Source: Colwellia polaris
GTDB taxonomy: Bacteria > Pseudomonadota > Gammaproteobacteria > Enterobacterales > Alteromonadaceae
Reading direction: 5' to 3'
Assembly: GCF_002104515.1 (NCBI RefSeq)
Contig: NZ_NBOE01000004.1
Location: forward strand, 62,001 to 126,000
DNA length: 64,000 nt
A model generated the notes under the pieces. It had not been told where the DNA came from, ran no database searches, and worked only from the letters and a program-made list of their open reading frames with translations. A program made the position numbers and the translations under genes. Positions 7,035 to 14,921 of the stretch are shown piece by piece; positions within the stretch are counted from its first letter, which is position 1; every line of letters begins with the position of its first letter.

Positions 7035-10000
7035 TTTTTTCTCTCCATCAAGCTATAAAATATTGGTAATAAATAAAGGGTGGTGATGGTTGATGTGATC
7101 AAACCACCAATAACAACAATAGCTAATGGTTTTTGAATTTCAGCGCCAGGGCCAGTGGCAAAAGCTAAAGGCAGTAGACCAACCAAACCTGTTGATGCGG
7201 TCATTAATATTGGGCGTAAACGTCGATTGGCACCCTCGGTAATACGTTGGCTTAAATTACTGATAAGCATTCTTGTTTGTTCGAAATAACTGACCATTAC
7301 TACCCCATTGGCAACAGCAACGCCTAATAACGCAATGAAACCCACCGATGCTGGCACCGACAAGTATTCGCCACTTAGGTATAGAGCGATAATGCCGCCC
7401 ATCACCGCAAAAGGAATATTGGCGAGAATTAAGGCTGACTTTGCTAAAGAGTTAAAGGTGGTAAATAAAATAATAAAAATTAATATCAGCGACACAGGCA
7501 CAACAATCAGTAAGTTTTTGGTGGCTCGTTGCTGGCTTTCATATTCACCGCCAAAAACCAAGCTATAGCCATTGGGTAAATTAACTTGCTGATTTATTTT
7601 TACATTTAACTCATCAACAAAACCAACCACATCCCGGCCAATAACATTGGTGCTTATAGAAACAAAGCGCTTGCCTTTTTCACGTTCAATTAATAAAGGC
7701 CCTTCTTTAAAGGAAACATCGGCGATGCTTTCTAGTGTTACCAAAGTATTGTTGGGCATTAAAATTAGGCTGGCTTTTAAATCGGCTAGTGAGGTGATCG
7801 TGCTGGTTGGATGGCTAAAAACAATGGCGGTGGTTTTATTACCTGCTAATATTTTTGAAACGGTTAGTTCTTCCAACTGACTTTGTAAAAATTTTGATAA
7901 CGCTGAGGTGGTCATTCCCGATAATGCGGCAATTTCAGGGATCAAGCGAATGTTGACATATTTGCCACCTTCTATAATCGCGGCTTGTACGTCGGCGCTG
8001 CCTTGGGTTTTGCTCACGATATTTGCTATTTTGTCGGCTAGTTCTGCGAGAGTTGCTACATTATTGCCAAAAACTTTAATGGAAACATCACCTGTGCTAC
8101 CGGTAAGCATTTCTGAAACGCGCATTTGTATTGGCTGGGTAAAGCCGATATTAATGCCAGGAAAATTCACTAGTACTTTTCTGATCTCTGCGATTAGCTC
8201 TGCTTTTGTATCGAAACGCCACTGGCTTGCGGGTGTTAGCTCCATAAACACATCGGTTTCATTTAGCCCCATAGGATCAAGACCAAGTTCGTCGGAGCCT
8301 GTTCGAGCTACTATTTGTTTTATTTCAGGTATAGCTTCTAGCAGGGCTTGTTCAATTTGGTTATCAAGAGCCACGGATGATTGTAGTGAAATACTGGGTG
8401 ATTTCTCTAATTGCACAATAATGTCACCTTCATCAAGGAGTGGCATGAAGCTTTTTCCTAAGCCAGTAAATAACACTAAACTTACCGCTAATACCAGAGA
8501 AATGCTGATGATAAACTTTTTTGGTGCTACTAGGGTTTTACTTAACGAGTGTAAATAATGGCGTTGTAATACCTTAACCAGTTTAGGATCTTCAACCGCT
8601 TCATTTTTCAGTAACAGCGAGGCTAAAATAGGAATAATGGTCAGTGATAAAATAAGTGCGCTGATCATCGCAAAAACAATAGTTAGTGCTACAGGGGTAA
8701 AGAGTTTCCCTTCTAAACCCGTTAAGGTGAGTAACGGAGAAAAAACAATCAGCACGATAACCGTGCCAACAACAACAGGTGTCGCTACTTCTTTACAAGC
8801 GCGATAAATAACATGCAGGCGCGGTAAAGATTTGTTTTTTGCTAGTTGATTAACAATGTTTTCAACAATTACCACCGAAGCATCAACGAGCATTCCTATG
8901 GCTATAACTAAGCCACCTAAGCTCATTAAGTTGGCTGATAAGTTAAATTGCTTCATTAAAATAAAGGTCATTAATGCTGCAAGTGGTAATGATAAAGACA
9001 CGACAACGGATGAACGTAAGTCGCCGAAAAATATCGCTAGTAAAATAATAACTAAAATAACGGCTTGAGTTAAGGCGCTGGTAATTGTGCCAATGGCGGT
9101 ATCAATGAGGTTTGAACGGTCGTAAAAAACATTAATAACCGTGCCTTTAGGTAATGTCGGGGTAATTTGCGCTATTTTCTTTTTCACCTGACTAACCACT
9201 TCGGCTGTATTACTGTTTTTTAGCGCAATAATAAGTCCTTGTGTGGTTTCTTTGCCGTCTTTAGTTACTGCACCATAACGGGTTAAGTGGCCAATGCTAA
9301 TTTCAGCAATATCACTGAGGCGTATTACTTGCTCGTTGTTTGCCGGAGCACTAGATACTAATACCAAATTTTGTAATTCATCAATATTTTCTATACGGCC
9401 TTGGCTGCGAATAATAAGGGTGTCGTTGCCTTTAATTAAACGTCCGAGTCCGCTATTAATATTATTAAGTGTTAATGCATTTTCAATATCGTTAAAAGAA
9501 ATATGGAGCTGCTGCATTTTTAAAATGTCAGTGTTTATTTCATAGGTTTTAACAAAGCCGCCTAAAGCGTTAACATCAGCAACACCAGCTACTGTGCGCA
9601 GTAAAGGCCTTATTTGCCAGTCAAGTAATTCGCGGCGCTCGGTTAATGATAAGTTTGGGTTCTCTACTGAAAACATAAACATTTCACTTAAAGGTGTACT
9701 CATTGGAGCCATGCCGCCGCTGATATTATTCGGCAGTGCTGACCAAACATTCATCAGCCGCTCGTTAACTTGTTGTCTCGCCCAATAGATATCGGTGCCT
9801 TCTTTAAAGTCTAAGGTAATGTCGGTAATAGAATATTTTGTCGTTGACCGTAGCATTGCTTGCTTTGGAATACCGAGCAATTCTGTTTCAATAATACGGG
9901 TAACTTGCGACTCTATTTCTACCGAGGTCATCCCCGGCGCTTTTAAAACGATTTTTACTTGTGTTGGGGATATATCAGGAAAGGCATCAATTGGTATACT

Positions 10001-10096
10001 TAGCCAAGCGTTAGCACCAATAATAATGGTAATAACAGCGAGTATACTGACGAATAATCGTTGGGTTAACGAAAATTTAATGATGGAAGTTAGCAT
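7031..10096 (-). CDS. Heavy-metal efflux RND transporter, CzcA/CusA type
   Basis: Inner-membrane proton-driven pump of about 1021 aa, the usual family length. Seen: TM1 (about residues 13-32), large periplasmic loops, the TM4 signature AIGMLVDASVVIVEN (about 395-409) carrying the proton-relay acidic residue, and a closing TM bundle ending with FYSLMERKK. TM4 reads AIG rather than the DFG of classical CzcA, so the Zn/Co/Cd class is not certain and substrate cannot be assigned. The ATG at 10096 is preferred over TTG 10099 because GGAG lies 8 bases upstream. The adaptor gene stop is 3 bp upstream, indicating one operon. Confidence 0.93.
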   Translation of the reverse strand: MLTSIIKFSLTQRLFVSILAVITIIIGANAWLSIPIDAFPDISPTQVKIVLKAPGMTSVEIESQVTRIIETELLGIPKQAMLRSTTKYSITDITLDFKEGTDIYWARQQVNERLMNVWSALPNNISGGMAPMSTPLSEMFMFSVENPNLSLTERRELLDWQIRPLLRTVAGVADVNALGGFVKTYEINTDILKMQQLHISFNDIENALTLNNINSGLGRLIKGNDTLIIRSQGRIENIDELQNLVLVSSAPANNEQVIRLSDIAEISIGHLTRYGAVTKDGKETTQGLIIALKNSNTAEVVSQVKKKIAQITPTLPKGTVINVFYDRSNLIDTAIGTITSALTQAVILVIILLAIFFGDLRSSVVVSLSLPLAALMTFILMKQFNLSANLMSLGGLVIAIGMLVDASVVIVENIVNQLAKNKSLPRLHVIYRACKEVATPVVVGTVIVLIVFSPLLTLTGLEGKLFTPVALTIVFAMISALILSLTIIPILASLLLKNEAVEDPKLVKVLQRHYLHSLSKTLVAPKKFIISISLVLAVSLVLFTGLGKSFMPLLDEGDIIVQLEKSPSISLQSSVALDNQIEQALLEAIPEIKQIVARTGSDELGLDPMGLNETDVFMELTPASQWRFDTKAELIAEIRKVLVNFPGINIGFTQPIQMRVSEMLTGSTGDVSIKVFGNNVATLAELADKIANIVSKTQGSADVQAAIIEGGKYVNIRLIPEIAALSGMTTSALSKFLQSQLEELTVSKILAGNKTTAIVFSHPTSTITSLADLKASLILMPNNTLVTLESIADVSFKEGPLLIEREKGKRFVSISTNVIGRDVVGFVDELNVKINQQVNLPNGYSLVFGGEYESQQRATKNLLIVVPVSLILIFIILFTTFNSLAKSALILANIPFAVMGGIIALYLSGEYLSVPASVGFIALLGVAVANGVVMVSYFEQTRMLISNLSQRITEGANRRLRPILMTASTGLVGLLPLAFATGPGAEIQKPLAIVVIGGLITSTITTLYLLPIFYSLMERKK

Positions 10097-10099
10097 CAA

Positions 10100-11296
10100 T
10101 TATTCTCCTGAACCTAGTTCAAGTAAAATGCCTTGTACGGCACTTACTGATGAGATTAATACCGATTTTTCAGTAAGATTTACTTGGCTGGTAAATAAAT
10201 AGTTCCCCTCACTTGAACCCAACAATTCAACGGCCACTAACTCAAGTTGTTGCCCCTTTTTTATCGCAATATGATCACGATTATCTATTTCAAAAAGAGC
10301 ACTTTTATTAATACTAAAAGCCGCTTGTTGATAAATAGGGCTAACAACCAAATTTTCGCCAAGGGTAATGTTACAGGCATCTGTGATTGGGGCTGACCAA
10401 ACTGTGGTGCTAAAGTTATGAACCAGTGCATTTTGCGTACTCGTGGTGTCGATATCGATAACACAGTTATGATTAAGTACTTTTACTTTGCTTAATTGCT
10501 TTACTTTTTTTAATGGTGCAGATATTTTTAGGCGCATAGCATGGTGAGGAATTACATCAAAAAGTAGTTCGCCTTCTTGCTTTACATTGCTATTTGCGAA
10601 ATAGCGTAGGGTGCCTGTGATTGGTGAAATAATACTAACAATTTCATCATCACCTTTATTTGCGCTTTTACTCTTGCCTTTATTGCCGCCTTTATTGTTG
10701 AAAGGGCTAATCGATAAGAATTCTTTTAAATGGTTTAAATGGCCGAAATGTAATTTAGCGGCAAAGTAGCTATTACTGATTTCAGTCCAACGTGATTGTG
10801 ATAATGCCTTTTGCTGATATAAACCTAAGCTTGTTTGATAATGCTGTTTGGCATTGCTAAACAATGTTTTCGCTGCTTGATACTCTTCTAGAAAATGATG
10901 TACGTCATAACCACTTAAAATAGCAACCGCTTGACCTTTAGTAACCTTAGAGCCATTAGCGATAAGAAATTGGCTATGTTGTACCGAAAAAGGTAAGTAC
11001 ATGGAAAAATTTTCACCGGGCTTTGTTTGGCTACTTGCTAATAAGTTTTGCCCGTTAATATGGTCAACTGCCGTTATTTTTTCAAAGTCGAGCTGATAAC
11101 CGCCTAGCTGCGTCAGTAATAATGGGGCATTATCACTGCTAGTGGTGTGTTGAGTTTCTGCCTGCGCTACGGATAAAAATAAACTTGCTGATATTGCAGC
11201 AAGTAATGTGCAGGCTTTTACTCCACTTTTTATTGCATTAAACATATTTTTTGTAAGCTGAACTTGAGGCTGATGGTGGTTTGATAAAAAACTCAT
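10100..11296 (-). CDS. Efflux RND periplasmic adaptor subunit (CzcB/CusB type)
   Basis: Membrane-fusion protein of 398 aa linking pump and outer-membrane channel. Seen: a hydrophobic export segment near residues 30-46 (ISASLFLSVAQA), a lipoyl/barrel start (VTKGQAVAILSGYD), a coiled-coil region rich in Q/A (YQAAKTLFSNAKQHYQTSLGLYQQKA), then IISPITGTLR typical of HlyD-type adaptors. A Lys/Gly-rich insert (NNKGGNKGKSKSANKGDDE) sits mid-protein. ATG 11296 overlaps the TolC-type gene stop (ATGA) with AGGA behind it. An internal ATG at 11245 would give a more standard signal peptide but has no visible ribosome site. Confidence 0.85.
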   Translation of the reverse strand: MSFLSNHHQPQVQLTKNMFNAIKSGVKACTLLAAISASLFLSVAQAETQHTTSSDNAPLLLTQLGGYQLDFEKITAVDHINGQNLLASSQTKPGENFSMYLPFSVQHSQFLIANGSKVTKGQAVAILSGYDVHHFLEEYQAAKTLFSNAKQHYQTSLGLYQQKALSQSRWTEISNSYFAAKLHFGHLNHLKEFLSISPFNNKGGNKGKSKSANKGDDEIVSIISPITGTLRYFANSNVKQEGELLFDVIPHHAMRLKISAPLKKVKQLSKVKVLNHNCVIDIDTTSTQNALVHNFSTTVWSAPITDACNITLGENLVVSPIYQQAAFSINKSALFEIDNRDHIAIKKGQQLELVAVELLGSSEGNYLFTSQVNLTEKSVLISSVSAVQGILLELGSGE

Positions 11297-12549
11297 AATG
11301 AAATTCCTGCGGCTTGTCTTAACATAGCGGTATTTTTACGTAATAAAAGTTGGTTCAAGGTTAGTTGAGATTTGCTGGTAAAAGCATTAAGCATTCGTCT
11401 TATTGCTTGTTCTTGCTCAATTTGTCCGGCATCAATTAACAATTGAGTTTCTTTAATAATGGCTTTTGAAATTGTCTGACTTTGCGTAAGTAAAGACTGC
11501 TTTTTGTTGAGAATAATTTGCTGACTTTGTAAACGACGATATTTATTTTGCAGCGTTAACCAAAGCTCTTGTTTGGCTAATTGGTAATTATTACTGGCAC
11601 TTAACCATTCACTATTTACTGATTGGCTCTTAACGTCTAAAAAGGTCAACGGAATTTCTGCACTGACACCTATTTGCGTTTCATCAACGTCGTTATTACT
11701 GAGCTGTTTTGCACTTAACGATAACTGCCAAGATGCGGCATTATTACTGGCTAATTTAAGTTGTAGTTTTTGCTCAAGCCATTGTTGGTTTAGCTGTTTT
11801 ATTTGCGGATGCTTAATCAATAACTTATTTTCATTACCATAAGTATTTTCTTGCTCGTTCGTGGAGATATTTTTTTCATTAATATTATCGGGTAATGCGC
11901 TAAATCCGGTTAACTGTTGGTATTGATGTAATACCTGCTCAACGTATTCGCTTTGCTCTAATTGTGCAATTTCACTGGTAAGCTTTTCTTTTTTTATTAA
12001 TAGCAAAGGGTATTGATTCGTCGCTGATGATTTAAATAGTTGTTGATATTGTTGTTCTAAACGACTGAGAAAGGTTATTTTTTTCGTTAAATTTTCTACT
12101 TGGTACTGAGCGAGTTTTATTTGCCAAACTTGCTCTCTTATTACTCCTGAAAATAATAACTTTTGATTGGATTGCAAGAGCGTTTGGCTTGCTTGGCTTG
12201 ATGTTTTAAGTTGCTGATCAATTGTGCGTTGCAGTGATGACTTTATCGCTAAATTAACTTTTACTTCATTCTCATCAGTGCCACTGTTTAAGTCGCTACT
12301 TAAATGACTTATAGCTAACGTTGGTGAAGCGGCGAGCCATGAATAATATTTCTTATCAGCAGAAAACCTTTGGCTATGTGCTTTATTCGTTTTCTCAATA
12401 GTGGCATTTAACACATCACTTAGGGTGATAGACTGCGCATAAGAATGTTGAGCAACCATAGATAAAAAGACTATTGCCGTTGCTTTTTCAAGTGATTTAA
12501 AGCGAGTCTTTAAGGTGATGATATACAAGCTCAATCGATTACTAGCCAT
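11293..12549 (-). CDS. TolC-family outer-membrane efflux protein (CzcC/CusC type)
   Basis: First gene of the efflux operon. The 418-aa product has an export signal (about residues 20-38, ending YAQS), then long alpha-helical stretches rich in Q, K and A with two-fold internal similarity, as in TolC-type channels (QLTLNQLLLRKNTAMLRQAAGI at the C-terminus; LANNAASWQLSLSAKQL mid-protein). It is somewhat shorter than typical TolC and lacks a lipoprotein cysteine. Transcription probably starts in the 12550-12731 gap, divergent from the LuxR-type regulator. Confidence 0.85.
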   Translation of the reverse strand: MASNRLSLYIITLKTRFKSLEKATAIVFLSMVAQHSYAQSITLSDVLNATIEKTNKAHSQRFSADKKYYSWLAASPTLAISHLSSDLNSGTDENEVKVNLAIKSSLQRTIDQQLKTSSQASQTLLQSNQKLLFSGVIREQVWQIKLAQYQVENLTKKITFLSRLEQQYQQLFKSSATNQYPLLLIKKEKLTSEIAQLEQSEYVEQVLHQYQQLTGFSALPDNINEKNISTNEQENTYGNENKLLIKHPQIKQLNQQWLEQKLQLKLASNNAASWQLSLSAKQLSNNDVDETQIGVSAEIPLTFLDVKSQSVNSEWLSASNNYQLAKQELWLTLQNKYRRLQSQQIILNKKQSLLTQSQTISKAIIKETQLLIDAGQIEQEQAIRRMLNAFTSKSQLTLNQLLLRKNTAMLRQAAGISL

Positions 12550-12613
12550 TGTATTTTCTACTTATCAAATATGAATTTACGAGGCATAATAGAGACTTAT
12601 CAATGAATTACAT

Positions 12614-12652
12614 TAGACATGTGTTAAAAGTGCCTTATGGTACACATGTCTA
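12614..12652. promoter_or_regulatory. Perfect 11-bp inverted repeat in the divergent efflux/regulator gap
   Basis: TAGACATGTGT (12614-12624) and its exact reverse complement ACACATGTCTA (12642-12652) are separated by 17 bp. It lies between the efflux operon start (12549, minus) and the regulator start (12732, plus), where an operator is expected. Which protein binds is inference; the adjacent LuxR-type regulator is the first candidate. Confidence 0.55.
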
Positions 12653-12731
12653 TTGAATTTTTAATGAATTGTTTTTATTGGTTTTTTTCTGCTCTTTTGT
12701 GTTTGTTTTACTGGATAATTAATAGGTTTGT

Positions 12732-13229
12732 ATGAAAGATAAAATTATTGCTTTAGTGTTATTGATTATTATGGTGTTAAACTTTTTTGATGTCTTAACT
12801 GACATTTCTTTGGGGGTTCCCCAATGGCACATAATAGAAGAAAGTTTGATTGTCTTGATGTCGGGAGTAGCGGCAATATTTTTGATTTTTGATATACGAA
12901 AGCGGACTAAAAACGCATTGTTATTAAAAAATCAATTAAGCCTGAGTGCCTATGAGCTTAAAAATATTACTGAAGAAATGAGTTTAGCCCGCAAGCAATA
13001 CAGCCAAGTGATACATGACCAATTTGAGTTGTGGCAATTAACAAAAAGTGAACAAGAAGTAGCCATGCTACTGCTAAAAGGTTTGAGTTTTAAAGAAATA
13101 TGTGCCGTTCGCGAAACCAAAGAAAAAACTGCTCGTCAGCAAGCATCGACCATTTATAGCAAATCAGCCGTAGAGGGGCGACATGATTTTGCCGCTTGGT
13201 TTTTAGAGGATTTTATTGCGAGTTCGTAG
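12732..13229 (+). CDS. Membrane-anchored LuxR-type HTH regulator
   Basis: The 165-aa product has two N-terminal TM segments (about residues 5-22 and 37-57), a short coiled-coil-like linker (LKNQLSLSAYELKNITEEMSLARKQY), and a C-terminal LuxR-type helix-turn-helix (LTKSEQEVAMLLLKGLSFKEICAVRETKEKT... split here; about residues 103-150). It has no receiver or ligand-binding domain, so it probably responds to a membrane or periplasmic cue. It is transcribed divergently from the efflux operon, making it the likely local regulator. Direct control of the pump is inference. Confidence 0.75.
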   Translation: MKDKIIALVLLIIMVLNFFDVLTDISLGVPQWHIIEESLIVLMSGVAAIFLIFDIRKRTKNALLLKNQLSLSAYELKNITEEMSLARKQYSQVIHDQFELWQLTKSEQEVAMLLLKGLSFKEICAVRETKEKTARQQASTIYSKSAVEGRHDFAAWFLEDFIASS

Positions 13230-13379
13230 AATCTATTTTAATAAGTTTTATCTTTTAAAGTTTAAACTTACTTATAATTTGATGATAGAGTCTTTTCACA
13301 TTAAAACTAGAATGGCTTTATGGGTAGTAACTTATAATGCTCCTGTTAATTTTAAAGTGTGACAAAAACAGTTGCTGTT

Positions 13380-13410
13380 CTAAGGCGTCATGGGGGCGAT
13401 AGCGCCTTAG
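13380..13410. repeat. Hairpin at the left edge of repeat copy 2
   Basis: CTAAGGCG (13380-13387) and CGCCTTAG (13403-13410) form an 8-bp stem with a 15-base loop that straddles the start of repeat copy 2 at 13391. At copy 1 (6118) the left arm is absent. The hairpin therefore suggests the intact edge of the element is at copy 2. Confidence 0.6.
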
Positions 13411-13601
13411 ATTTAATACTGTAATTTCATTTAAAACTTAAATCAGTCAAATGTCCGCTTTGGGGATTTGAGGTTTAACGCCATGTAAAATTTTAGGCAT
13501 AATTTCAGTTTTGAATAGATGTAAATTTTTAAGTAAAAAAGGAAGCTTTAAGATCTCTGAACTGCCGTTAATACTCAAAAGCTAATGTCGACTATTGGCT
13601 A
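13391..13601 (+). repeat. 211-bp direct repeat, copy 2
   Basis: Identical to 6118-6328 over the full length. Copy 2 sits between the regulator gene and the Tn7-like genes. Together the two copies bracket the whole metal-efflux block (6329-13390) in the same orientation, so homologous recombination between them could delete or circularise about 7.3 kb. Confidence 0.95.
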
Positions 13602-13748
13602 AAAGCCGAAGTATTAATTGAGTCACTGAAGCTCCCGTTTAGTGCACAAAATTATCTCAATCTATTAGTGGCAAACCTAATGTTATTCAGTGTTCATCAC
13701 AAATGTCATTCGGTGGCAGTGTGGGATGATAATGACTGGCAGTTCTGA
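13602..13748 (+). pseudogene. C-terminal remnant of an unknown protein
   Basis: Directly after repeat copy 2, an open frame without a start reads KAEVLIESLKLPF... and ends ...VAVWDDNDWQF-stop at 13746-13748 (about 48 residues). The composition looks protein-like, and the frame begins where the repeat ends, suggesting a gene truncated by the repeat or by recombination. I do not recognise the family. Just downstream is a direct repeat CTGATGTAATTA (13745-13756 and 13767-13778). Confidence 0.35.
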
Positions 13749-13889
13749 TGTAATTAGGTGGGAAAACTGATGTAATTATCCAATCAATCCACTTGAAATC
13801 CATTAATTATTTGTTGATTAATCCCCGATTTGGGACGATGCAGGTTATTGATCCAGTTCAGCTTTACTACTAAATTTCACACTATACTA
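13749..13889. other. Gene-free segment beyond tnsC
   Basis: No gene, terminator or Tn7-type end repeat seen. It contains the second CTGATGTAATTA word and an AT-rich stretch up to the tnsC stop. In particular, no copy of the TGTCA-N4-ATGG end motif occurs here, so the other transposon end is not at this point. Confidence 0.5.
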
Positions 13890-14921
13890 TTAAAAAAACC
13901 TTCCAGTTAAAATATCCTCAGGATCTAAGGCATTCGGGGCATATTGAGAATGTTTAATTACTTCAGAAATATCAATATCTTTTAAACTTTGATTGAAAGG
14001 ATTATCTATAACAATGTCTTCGCTTTTCTCCTTGCCTTCTTTCTTTTTGTTCTGTCTTTGTGCTTCTTTTCCTAATAGTTCCAGCTTATCAAAAGCTAAA
14101 GCCAAGTGTTTTATTTCTAAGTTTTCATTAGATAAAAGAGCAATTTTTAAAGATTCTGATAGTAGATGTTTCAGCGATCTATTTTCTCCTCGACAAGCAG
14201 AAAATATAGCCGTCGCTGTCTGTTTATCTCCCAAAGTGGGAGGTTCCTCAAAAGGCATTTTATTAGCTAAGCCCATTATGTAACGAATAAAATAATTTTT
14301 ATCATTTTTTAAACTAAAGTAACTTAGCTTTCTTTTTCTTACTAATCGAGAAGACCACTGTGGTTCCTCAGCTATTAGCTCCGCCCATGGCATTCCAACT
14401 AATACGATTGGCACTTTAGCCTCTTCACTAATTAATTTTAATTCATTAGCTATATGTTGCCGCTCTTGTCGACTTTTGAATTCAATTAATTCTTGAAATT
14501 CATTAATAATGAGTAGCTCAACTTGGGCTTTTATCAAACTTTCTATTAATTTTTTAGTTAGATCAGTTTTATAGCCACGTTTCTTTCTTTGTTCACTCCC
14601 GAATAAATCCAAATCAGCTAATACTTGAATAAGAGTCGCTTCTAAACCTTTTCCCTTAGAGATGCGACTAATCAATATAGGTATCGTACTCCGACTATAA
14701 TTTTGATTAGCTAACACCCTCTTCCTATAGTGATTGATAATGTGGCTTTTCCCAACACCTGCATCCCCACTCAAAAGCATACATTGTTGATCCAGTTGAA
14801 ATAGACGGTTTTGCCTTAATTCATCAAAATCATTAAATATTGATTTTATTTGAGGGTGTTCAACAATACAGTCATTGAATTGGCGTAATTGCTCAATTTG
14901 TGTTTCAGTTAAGGTGTTCAC
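13890..14921 (-). CDS. tnsC: TnsC/TniB-type AAA+ transposition regulator
   Basis: ATPase that connects target selection to the TnsAB transposase. The 343-aa length fits the short TnsC of CRISPR-associated Tn7-like elements rather than the longer TnsC of Tn7. Seen: Walker A GDAGVGKS (residues 52-59), Walker B LLIINE (136-141; Asn where Asp is common), sensor-1 region VLVGMPW, and arginine-rich WSSRLVRKRKLSYF. Starts with GTG overlapping the tnsB stop by 4 bp. No tniQ/tnsD follows it; in type I-F3 elements tniQ travels with the cas genes at the far side of the cargo. Confidence 0.88.
   Translation of the reverse strand: MNTLTETQIEQLRQFNDCIVEHPQIKSIFNDFDELRQNRLFQLDQQCMLLSGDAGVGKSHIINHYRKRVLANQNYSRSTIPILISRISKGKGLEATLIQVLADLDLFGSEQRKKRGYKTDLTKKLIESLIKAQVELLIINEFQELIEFKSRQERQHIANELKLISEEAKVPIVLVGMPWAELIAEEPQWSSRLVRKRKLSYFSLKNDKNYFIRYIMGLANKMPFEEPPTLGDKQTATAIFSACRGENRSLKHLLSESLKIALLSNENLEIKHLALAFDKLELLGKEAQRQNKKKEGKEKSEDIVIDNPFNQSLKDIDISEVIKHSQYAPNALDPEDILTGRFF

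Noticed and set aside
7908-8558. 216-codon plus-strand frame within the RND pump gene
   Set aside because: Antisense shadow of a clear CzcA-type coding region with full family motifs.
13391-13889. Left end of the Tn7-like transposon close to tnsC
   Set aside because: No TGTCG terminus or AACCATA-N3-TGACA repeats were found on either strand here.
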